A stretch of 24,196 nucleotides of DNA, from positions 1 to 24,196 of the IMG/VR virus record IMGVR_UViG_3300012920_000256. One strand, given 5' to 3'. Position 1 is the first letter of the stretch. Each line of letters opens with the position of its first letter. This document shows positions 9,101 through 17,800 of the stretch, one piece after another. Under the pieces are notes generated by a model. That model did no database searches. It was not told the DNA's origin and saw only the letters and a list, made by a program, of their open reading frames with translations. This DNA comes from a virus. A program made the position numbers and the translations under genes.

Positions 9101-11679
9101 TGTGCTACCCCATTATATACACCATCAGATGCAGCTGCTACGACTGTAGAAACTGTTACTGTAGATGCTAAGATAGATCCACCTGCATCTCTTACTGTAT
9201 CTCCTACAGTAAACGTAGAAGCAGGAATTGCATTACTTACAAAATTGATCTTATCAACCTGTAGATTAGTAACTGCATATACTTCTGGTTGTACAAGATC
9301 AAACTCACTTACTAATAGAGTATCACCAATAGTATATCCATTACCACCTTCTACAATACTTACATCACTAACAAAACCTAATGTTCCGACTGTATATTGG
9401 AATCCACTACCACCACCATACTCTGGTTCAAAGTTGACAACCATTGTACCAGCAGTAACTGGATTAATGGAAATTATTAAAGTAGTTGCATCTAGAATAC
9501 TAGTAACTGTTGTACCAGCAATAATTTCACCGTTACCACTTACTTTAGTAACGAGCATTCCAGGAACAATATTTGCCGTAGAAGCAACTGTTAGATAACT
9601 TAAATTAGAATTAACAATTTTAATATCAGCATTACCAGGAATAGTTGGTCCCTCTGACATAGTGAACTGTGTTGCACTATCAACACTAACAACAGTTACA
9701 CCACCAGGAATCTGTCCTGGATTATTAATGTTTTGTACAATTTCAACACCATCACCAACTTCAATACCAGTAGTATCAGAAACTGTAACTTGAGGACTAC
9801 CAGCATCAATTGTAGAAACACTAATAGCAAGATCATTACCACCAGATCCTGGTTGAGCACCTGCAGAACCACCTAGAGTATTACCTGCAATATAAAGTAA
9901 ATCACCTGGTAAGTAACCACTACCAGCTGCTACAATAGTTACACTGTCGTAGAAAGAATTACCACCACCTTCTGAGATAACAACATTAACAATTAATCCA
10001 CTACCATTACTATTGATATTTTGTACAGAAATATTATTGTATGTTCTAGCATTACCAGTAGCATTACCTGTAAACTGAACTGCGGTAACACCTGCTGTAG
10101 AGGTGAAGGTAACACCATTAAAGGTCAATTCTCCTCTAGCATATGTGTTAACGTTACTAACTGCAGTTGCTAATGTGAGAACATCGCCAGTTTGATATCC
10201 AGTACCAAAATTGGAGATTTGATCTAATGCTTGAATAGAACCAAAATTACCACCAAGAGTAACTTGGAAACCAGAACCTAATGTTCCTGCATTAGCAGTG
10301 TTTGCATCATACAAATCTGCTGCATCAACACTAATAACATCTCCTGCTTGATAGAGACCATCGCCAGGAGCACTAACTAAGAATTCTGTGACACTACCAC
10401 CAACAGTGTCGATTTCCATTTGGAATCCACTTTGCTGTGAATTTGGATCTGAGTGAGTAATAGCACCACCCATATTTGGGTGAACATTACATCCATAGTA
10501 AATTACAGCGTTTGCTGGTGCTGCTGGTACTGCATATGTAATAGTTCTATTAGTAGCAGCAAAGTAACCAGCGATAAATCCTGCTGCAGTTACTGTAACT
10601 CCGTCTAGATCATATGTAAAACCATCTGCAGCATCTAAAACAGTGTTAGAATCATCTTGTGTAGATGAGAAGAACATCGGGTGTGAACCGTTTGTTGCAT
10701 CACTAACATCAAAGATATAAGTTTTACCTTTTAGTAAGTTAAAATCTCCTCCTTCAAATCCGTCAAGGAAATACTTGTTACCTAAAGAAGATTTAACTAC
10801 AAATGTTTGTGTTCCTGCAAGAGGAATAGTTCCTGTTAAAACCTCGCCTGCTTGATACTGAGATGTGACAGATACGAATTCACTACTATCAACTCCACCA
10901 ACAGGTTGTACACCACCATTCTGAACACTGAGATTCATCAGCATTCCTGTTCCAGTACCACCAGTCATTGGGATACTCTTGAATACCCCGTTTGGATAGT
11001 TGGTTCCAGAAGTTACTGTAGCGGCAAATGAACTAACAGTAATATCAGCAGTCATCTGCTGACCACTACCACCTGTTACTGCTACGTTTGTATATCCACC
11101 AGGACCATAGTTGATACCACCATTAGTAATAGAACCACCAATCTGATCAACTGTAAAGTCAATAAGGGCACCTGTTCCATTACCACCAAGAACAGGAATG
11201 TTTAGATATACGCCAGGTGTATATCCAGTTCCATTGTTTGTAATAGATCCACCAAATCCATCAACCTCAATACCTAAGGTAGCAGAGTCACCAGTACCAC
11301 CAATTGCAGCAATTCCAGTGTATGTTCCAGCATCGTAGTTAGAACCAGCAGTTGCAATTGCAATGCCTGTTGTATCGAGGCTATTCTTCTCAATTACAAA
11401 ATCTCTATAATACTTGACGTTTGCCGCTGAGAGATCAGATAATTTTTTACTGTTACTGGCAAATCCTAGTACACCTGTACCATTCCTGTAGATACCCAGT
11501 AGAGCATCATTTACAAATGCCAAACTTGGCGAGGATACTAGACCATCACCTAGTTTTAAGTTTCCTGTAGATAGATCAGATCCACCTGCAGTAACGTTGA
11601 AAATCTGAGCACTAATTTCATTAATCTTCAACCTTTGCTGTTCAAAGGTATCAGTACGTGCTACATTAGTTGCTGGCAT
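6178..11679 (-). CDS. Large modular tail-fibre-like virion protein, 1833 aa
   Basis: The complete gene begins at MPATNVARTDTFEQQRLKIN, an N-terminus I recognise as the virion-attachment type of marine T4-like fibre proteins. The ATG at 11679 overlaps the end of the 68-residue gene by 14 bases. Modules in order: N-terminal anchor (1-105); four 37-38 residue Gly-rich repeats (112-262); a cupredoxin-like domain (about 300-411; H333, C397, H400, M403); further G-x-G-Y units; two roughly 60-residue TVxSTxGI modules (628-749); a second, degenerate cupredoxin-like domain (about 977-1150) containing a third such module; two IRYNT...YEGY repeats (1323-1406, 1545-1624) with a carbohydrate-binding-like insert near 1427-1478; and a beta-rich C-terminus. 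It probably makes a long fibre for host recognition. No transmembrane segment is seen. The receptor is unknown and the copper idea is inference. Confidence 0.85.
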   Translation of the reverse strand: MPATNVARTDTFEQQRLKINEISAQIFNVTAGGSDLSTGNLKLGDGLVSSPSLAFVNDALLGIYRNGTGVLGFASNSKKLSDLSAANVKYYRDFVIEKNSLDTTGIAIATAGSNYDAGTYTGIAAIGGTGDSATLGIEVDGFGGSITNNGTGYTPGVYLNIPVLGGNGTGALIDFTVDQIGGSITNGGINYGPGGYTNVAVTGGSGQQMTADITVSSFAATVTSGTNYPNGVFKSIPMTGGTGTGMLMNLSVQNGGVQPVGGVDSSEFVSVTSQYQAGEVLTGTIPLAGTQTFVVKSSLGNKYFLDGFEGGDFNLLKGKTYIFDVSDATNGSHPMFFSSTQDDSNTVLDAADGFTYDLDGVTVTAAGFIAGYFAATNRTITYAVPAAPANAVIYYGCNVHPNMGGAITHSDPNSQQSGFQMEIDTVGGSVTEFLVSAPGDGLYQAGDVISVDAADLYDANTANAGTLGSGFQVTLGGNFGSIQALDQISNFGTGYQTGDVLTLATAVSNVNTYARGELTFNGVTFTSTAGVTAVQFTGNATGNARTYNNISVQNINSNGSGLIVNVVISEGGGNSFYDSVTIVAAGSGYLPGDLLYIAGNTLGGSAGAQPGSGGNDLAISVSTIDAGSPQVTVSDTTGIEVGDGVEIVQNINNPGQIPGGVTVVSVDSATQFTMSEGPTIPGNADIKIVNSNLSYLTVASTANIVPGMLVTKVSGNGEIIAGTTVTSILDATTLIISINPVTAGTMVVNFEPEYGGGSGFQYTVGTLGFVSDVSIVEGGNGYTIGDTLLVSEFDLVQPEVYAVTNLQVDKINFVSNAIPASTFTVGDTVRDAGGSILASTVTVSTVVAAASDGVYNGVAQSATSGNGVGATFDVQRDNTGAILSAVITTGTEGSFYAENDTITIPGASVGGVTPADNLTITVNSVNAAGTPVVVRKVATAAGNVDYIVVDRFGFEAGDLLVNVSSPTTGYDIDTAATEYRYFIDLNDGNGAVMTPSWTVYSGNSYTFDLSDGTNGGHDFALSKFRDGIWAPSRRENLSTTLATNSKIITVASTSGISVGMVVSKVSGDGIFADNTTIASVDSATQLTLSANPTTAGDVIINIFGSSYTDGVTVDGTNVTIKVSDTTPTLYYFCATENVDHQNEGGDDNDEAQITVSTNNPKTFGSGFSLSVTDVIVEEVVKGTVQDGFFNVQKLTTPLAEATAATIANATVNTMLTSTAITCGTFAGPAAGNIDIAVDDPLTGIVNVTAATLNIGSKVQFAATTGDLTVTNILKGSEVRIGDYLKIENVDNAFKSLGGFDIKFVPDTGRIADVLSNTAIAVPSGNTSERPVAGIVKDGCIRYNTDTNQYEGYSSGTGSWSSLGGVRDLDGNTYILAEQSVGSNDNTLWFINDNINTVRFTPNHLEFVNMKKVRSVNVTAPAYTEWAANVPVTEGQYVKYKNNLYVVPVGGAGTTATSGSEPTHTSGTLPNGSAQLEYSQIAVAPLTFEDIEELRIGPLGDLPLVVNGDLRLADNAVSTDINDLVLRPNSGKKVNIDSTTSLVIPNGTTGERGTAEQGSIRYNTTNLTYEGYDGTNWGSLGGVKDVDQNTYIIPETVPGANENILYFYNDGSNTMQLSTTALDFFAVDTIRSQTSQQFEITANLMTFNNAETTFDNTDATKTFLHTSKPYFDLGVSTGIYVDPILRLDDQGDVYLNTGFGTGTYNGVKVFDGDLKEFELADVKIASEKISLTKGASNNGGSNIYDTTIAKGAKVVVVAENQVDGNKEFIEFGVTDNGTDVFHTEYGNLRTDYQLIVPEFEFTAGNEARLNITLGANVPATNTVLITFSSTITKN
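6807..7713 (-). repeat. Two IRYNT...YEGY modules with an insert between
   Basis: Copies lie at 7713-7462 and 7047-6807 in the fibre gene. Both read (C/S)IRYNT, xYEGY, W-S/G-SLGGV-R/K-D, NTYI, then N-xLxF-x-ND and a short beta segment. The first is followed by a roughly 50-residue insert with GQYVKYKNNLYVV and PTHTSGTLPNG, resembling small carbohydrate-binding folds. Confidence 0.75.
10894..11346 (-). repeat. Four tandem 37-38 residue Gly-rich repeats in the fibre gene
   Basis: Residues 112-262 of the fibre protein form four consecutive units, each beginning G-x-(N/G)-Y-xxG, with a central GG-x-G-(T/D/Q) and often ending GGSIT or similar. Lengths are 38, 38, 37 and 38. The pattern suggests a repetitive beta shaft. 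Confidence 0.8.
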
Positions 11680-11872
11680 TTTTTATTAACTCTCTTAGTA
11701 AGGACTTGATCTCAGAGACATCATTCTTCAACTTATTTATGTCGTCTAACGCGGAACCTAACTGTTTAGATTTACGTCTCGCATCAATAGCAGAATCGTC
11801 CAAATTTAAGATAGCACCAGTGTTTTGGTCTCTAACGAGACCATCATGTCCTTTAACTTTCACAAAGTCCAT
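11666..11872 (-). CDS. Small conserved phage protein with C-terminal coiled coil, 68 aa
   Basis: A short ORF between the DUF4815 gene (8-base gap) and the fibre gene (14-base overlap). The N-terminal part reads VKGHDGLVRDQNTGAILN, a signature I recognise from a small conserved protein of marine T4-like phages. Residues from about 43 to the end (LDDINKLKNDVSEIKSLLRELI) carry heptad-spaced hydrophobics typical of a short coiled coil. No clear Shine-Dalgarno sequence precedes the ATG, so translation may depend on coupling to the gene upstream. Its job is unknown; a coiled-coil adaptor or assembly factor for the following fibre is plausible from position. The plus-strand ORF overlapping it is a shadow. 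Confidence 0.85.
   Translation of the reverse strand: MDFVKVKGHDGLVRDQNTGAILNLDDSAIDARRKSKQLGSALDDINKLKNDVSEIKSLLRELIKNASN
11734..11741 (-). promoter_or_regulatory. Late-promoter-like element CATAAATA inside the 68-aa gene
   Basis: The minus strand reads CATAAATA, seven of eight bases of the T4 late consensus, 54 bases before the fibre-gene ATG at 11679. It lies inside codons for the coiled coil (Asp-Asp-Ile-Asn-Lys), so the bases could be kept for the protein alone. If real, it would give the fibre gene its own late start. Confidence 0.4.
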
Positions 11873-11880
11873 ATGCGGAA

Positions 11881-14800
11881 TTAGAATGCAGCAACAGCAC
11901 GAATATCTTGGATCTTAGGAACATATGCAGGATCCACACCCATCATTACAATTTTAATTGCAAATGATGAATATTCTGGTAGATCTTTTACACTATATTT
12001 AAGGTCTTGATATGCAGATTGTTTCTCCACAATTCCTGAAATTGTGTTTTCGCTGGTAGCAATTTCAAATACATCTGGTTCTCCTTTTTCATTAAAGTAG
12101 ATCCAATCAATATCCGCAAAGTTCTCTTGACTCGAAGCTTTCTTGAACTTGTAGAATACTTGTAGATTAGAAATGTCTTTGACATTTGCTAGGAGATGTA
12201 CATCAATTGCAGTAGCTGGATTTGTAATAGCAACTTCTTTAGTTACATACTTGGCCGCGGCGGATCCATTCTTAGATGTATCTTCAGCAACAAAGTCGAA
12301 ACCATCAGTATAAGTCAACTTACCAATCTCTAGATAAGATGCTTCGTTTTCTGGTTGATTTGGATACTTAACAAAATCACCTACACGGAAGATATCAGCA
12401 ATTTGTTCTGCAACATCAGCATTTCTATTGTATAGAGTGTTGTCAATAATTCTATCATCGTAATTATCATTGATTGGATTGACATCAACTCTTAGAGTCA
12501 ATTGTTGTGTTTGACTGTTCCAAATAGTTGTCTTACCAGTAATCTTATTGTCATATGTTTGAAGTATAGCATTTGGATTACGTGCTACAATAGTAGAAGC
12601 ATCATCAATATCAAATAGAACTTGTGATGGATTAGAATCTACAGTTACATTTGTAAGACCCAACTGATTACCTAGAGTTACTGTCTCTCCTTTCTGGAAG
12701 AATTGACTTGTCTTAACCCTAACATATACAACTTGACCATCGACTCTCGCAATAGTTCCTGTTGTCTTTGTAGTTACACCTTTAATTGTCTGGTTGTCTT
12801 GTAGTTGTGTTGCACCGTTGCCAGCAAGATTGAACTGATAAACAGGATAGAACTCAATAACTTGATCTCTTCTACCATATCTGTTTTCCTTACCTTGAGC
12901 ATTTTCAATTCTATTAGATACTGTTTTAACAGTAGCACTAGAAAGATCAATGATTGGACTCAAGTGAGACACAGTAGACGATAGAGTCATCTTATATGTA
13001 AGTGACTGAGATAAACCGTTTAGAGTTTCATTAATATTAGATGCAATAAACTTCTGATTTGTGAAGTAATGTGGTTCATTCAAGAACGTTCTCTCATATT
13101 CTGCTTGTGAATATGAAGTATAGTTTGTAGTTTTTGAATCCACAGGAACAACATCTGTTGTTTTAACTTCTGTATCTAAAGTAGTACCAGTGAATGAAAG
13201 ATAACCAACTTGTGGGTACAATGTTTCATACTTTCTATTGTATGATGCATAAACAAGATCACCACCACCAACAGAATTTCCTGATGCTTGACCAGGTGAT
13301 GTGATGTTATAGGAATCAATACCAGAGTTTGTTACTTCAAATAATGTATTGTTTAAAATAGATGATGTAATACCACCTGTCTCTAATGCAGTTCTATAGA
13401 AGACATAAGAGTGACCAGTATCTTCAAATCCATTATCTCTGTGATTTACTTTGACAACAGCGTTGTTATTTTTGAATAGTTTTGAACTGGAGTTGGTATT
13501 GGAACTTGCATTAGTTTCAAATGGATTTGAATCTAGAAGTTCGTAATTTAGAGAACTATTCTTAAGTAGAAGTTCTGCAGGTCTAGTTGTATCGAACTCA
13601 GCACGGTACATAGTGAACTTAAGATCTTCAAAGATATCTTCAGTCCAACTCTCTGTATTCTGTGAACGATAAACAGAACCTAGAGATGGTTGAGTTGTAA
13701 TAACTGTGCTTGTAGCAATATCAGTTTCTCCAAGTTTAGAAGACCATAGTTCATAATCGATAGAATCTGTTTCAACTACGAGAGCATACTCGGTATCATT
13801 TTGTAAATATACAGGATTATCGAAAGCAAAGTGTGTTGGTGTGGTAGATGACGTGACATCGCCCGAATCGACCGCTACACCCATTCTAACTGCTGGTGTG
13901 TCTATCTCAATAAAGGTTTGGATTTCGCACCCTCCAGCGCCATTTCCGACCCCTCTGATAACGACTGAAGGTGCCTCTGTATATCCAAAGCCAGGTAGTG
14001 AGATCTCAACGTTATAAATCTTGCCATTAGAAACTTCAATGTTTGCGGTTGCATTAGAACCACCAGGAAGTTGTGGACTTTCAATACTGATAATTGCGCT
14101 ATCATAATTAAGACCAGTATTAGTAATTCTAATATCAGATAACTTACCACTATCTTTTGCAATAGCAAGAACAAAATCAGTACCACTTGTAGCATTAGCA
14201 AGAGTTACAGATGGAATGATTAGATCTTCATTAGGAATGAACGATTTACCATTGTGGTTACTAAGAACAACTGTGTAAACTTGCTCATTAGTCAAACTAT
14301 ATCTGCCAGATGCAGTAGCTACTAGTTCTACATTGTTCTTATCAAAGATCTTAAGGATAGGACCAGAAGCAGAAGAAGATGCACCAGTTACATTCTCTCC
14401 TTTGAGAACTGACATATTTCCACTAGCAAAACATTTTAGAATTGTAGTTGGAGATAAAGTTTTTTCAGAACCAGGAATAATGTTCTTGGCAGGTTTTTCT
14501 GCATCTACATTAGTGATATATGTTTTGACTGGAATAGTGTTACTCTTCTTACTAAAGTAGAGATCAACTCCAGTAACGAAACAACCACCATCTAGATTCT
14601 CAACCTTAAAGGTTTGAGCTAGTGGATTTGGTCTAATAGGATTGTCAGTGTTACTTTCAATTAATTGTACACCTTCATTAGATTTGAAGATGGATGGTTT
14701 TGTAGATACAATTCCAGAAGGATTCTCTGGTAAAATACCAGTAGCATAATACTTGACTTCGGTATAAGAATCTACACCTAGTTTTTCTTCATTAGTTGCA

Positions 14801-17800
14801 CTAGAAGTAAATCTGAATGTTAAGATACCAGAGGTGAAGTTTAACTCTTCTGCACTATTGTCATAACTTAATGTTCCGATGTCTCCAGTCCATGTTGCAT
14901 TTTCTGATGGTGGAGCACCTGCAGGAACAACAATCAAACCAGATGCATTACCATACTCATCAGTTGTAATACTGCCATTAAATGCAGACAAGGAATTACC
15001 TGCAATACCAGTATATCTTAGGTCAGGGTTAACCCAACGAGAAATATCTCTTCCCTCTAGGAAAACATAGATCCTAGTATTAGGTTTCATTCTGCCAACT
15101 TTAAATTTGACAGGAACACTTCTAGTAAAGTATGCAAGAGATGTGGATACAACTCTATCACCAGAAGTTTTTGTTTGTACTCCTTTTCCAATCTCATTAT
15201 TCTTAGGACTGATGTTAGAAGAACTTCCTACAGATGCAGATGTAACAGAAGTATTTGCTACCTGTGAATTAACTTCTCCAAGAGAGTTGATAGAAGTAAA
15301 GGAAGACGAAGCACCAACCCAGTTGATTACAAATGAATTGTGTAAACTTGAGAAACTTTCTCTGACATCTTCTTTTGCCAAGAAAATATTAAACAAGTCA
15401 GTATTAGTATCAACAACAACTGGTTCTACACTTTGATCATACCATTGATCAATAGAAGGAGTTAGTTCTCCATCACCAACATATTGGATTACAACAAATG
15501 GATTTGGATTTAATGTAGAAGATGCGAAACTATTTCCTAATAAGGATAGTGGTTGATATGGTAAAGTAACCATATTACCAGTTTTCTTATATCCAGCAAC
15601 AGTTCTTTGATCTTCTCTAACGTTAACTTCTTTGAGTTCGATAGAATCTTCTTTAGATTGTGGTCTTAATACAGATTGTTGTGCATCAATAGCACATCTG
15701 TAATCTAATGAATTGAGATTACCTACTTTATGTGCTTCAAAGTTATCAACAAAGAATCCAGATTTAAATCTGTCTAGACCAATCTCATCCTTAACTTGCA
15801 TATTAAGAGCTTGCTGCTCTAGGATGCTAAGTGTGGTATAATACTCAAGACGCTCGATACGCTTCTCTAGTTTACCGATGTCACGCATTGTGTAACGACG
15901 GTTATCAACTGGAGTAATTCTTACATCCTTACTGGTCTTTGTAAATGCAGGAATATGTGCATAGAACAGAGGTACAGCATCCTCAATAGGATCTGGTTTG
16001 GATGGGTTGAGAGAAGAGTTACCTTCCTTGACAATAAATTGTCCTTTCTTATCTAAGAAGATACCATCAATACGATCTAGATACTGTTTCTGACTAAAGG
16101 AGAATGTATACTCTAGTCCAAAATCTGGAGCAGGACTGCTAGCAATAACGGCACCAGCACCAGCAAAGGATCCTTCTGTCCTTTCTAGTGTAGCAGTATC
16201 AAGGAAGCCAGGAATAATAGCACTGCTATCTACCTTAGGTCTAAAGTCAATAACATTCTTGAGTTCAATAATACCAAGAACAGATGAATCGAATGTTGGG
16301 ATTTCATCTTCAGCAACACCTGCTTCATGCAGATAACTGTCAATAGTGCAGAAATCACCCTGTGAATGCTCGAAGTAATCGAAAGCAATAACAAGTTGTC
16401 CTACAGTTGCTTCAAATCCAGGCTTCAATACGATACGGGATACATCATAAATTGTATCTCTCTGTCCATTGTCAAAAGTATATCTGGATGTTACATTAGT
16501 ACCAGAAATTAGATTACCAGCAGTATCAATCTGAGGTGGTTGAGAAGGAGTTCCTTCATATACATATCTGAGTTTGAATGCATCAGAGTATGATAGAATT
16601 TCTACAACTTCTGTATCGTAATCTGTTCCTCTTAGAGGTACAACACGGTCACCAGCAGATGTAACTGTAATTCTCTTATTCTTTACAGCAGTTTTTAATC
16701 TTGGTTTTGCATTAGATACTTCTAATGTTGCAGTCAACTTAAGTTTAGGGAACGTTCCATTAGATGGTACAGTACCAAAGTAGTTTGCAGGTAGAGACAA
16801 ACTAATACTACCAGATGTTAAACCACTAGATGTATCAGTAGAAGATGAAATTTCTACATTCTCTTCATCTACGTAGATAATATCACCACTAACAATATCA
16901 GGTGCATCACCTGGATTAAGCACAGTGATCATGTAGTTCTCTTCAGTGAACCTTGCAAATCTCTGTGTACCAAATGGTAACTGAGCAGCAAACGTTACTG
17001 TACCACCAGATGTAGAAGCAGTAGTTACAAAATCTCTACGGAAGTAATATTTGATCTTAGTGTCATCACCACCAGCAGAAATTTGAGAAACCTGCTTGCT
17101 TCCAGTAGGGAATAGAAGTGTGCCACTTGTAGAATTGTCTACCTTTGGACGCAACCTTACAATACTCGCATTTGTTACTGGACCTGGTAGAGCAGTATCA
17201 AAATAAATTCTAGATTTATATGCACCCTCTTGCTTAGTAGCAAATTGTACAATTGCTCTTACTAAGTTATTCTCATCATCAGAGAATTGTACTAGATCTC
17301 CTTGCTGTACAGCGTTTGCAGCATCAGCACTGAAACTAGTAGATTCTACAAAAGAAGATCCCTGTGAACCAGAGAATGTATAATCTGTTACAGTTTTAAT
17401 TTCAGAATATTCTTGACTGTTAACTACAACGTCTGCAGAGAAACTGTTTGCATTTCCAGATCCATATGTACAACCAAGAGATTTTACATTCTGTGGGGTG
17501 TACGTAGTAACTGTATCTCTGTATAGAACAGGAACAACAGATGCTGCAGCACCAGGTTGTGATGCACCTTCAGGATTTTCTACAGTTACAGCAGGTGGTT
17601 GTGCATATTCGATGTTAACAGCATTTCTGTTAGAGATAGCAACTTTGTAAATAGCACCTGAATTTGATTTACTAATAAGAATTTTAGATGAATCAAACTT
17701 CAAACCATTAATCAATAGGGAGCAACCATCAGCATACCCGATACCTCTCTTCTGAACAACAAAGTGAGAAAGAGTATTTTCTTTAGCAATTCTTACAGTA

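Noticed and set aside
9044-9598. 184-codon plus-strand ORF antisense to the fibre gene
   Set aside because: It lies wholly inside a strongly supported minus-strand gene. Its product is low-complexity Thr/Val/Pro-rich, as expected from reading Gly/Thr/Val-rich codons backwards, and it has no ribosome site or recognisable domain.
13902-14201. 99-codon minus-strand ORF in another frame of the DUF4815 gene
   Set aside because: Leu-rich shadow in a shifted frame. The DUF4815 frame is continuous here and keeps family landmarks on both sides.
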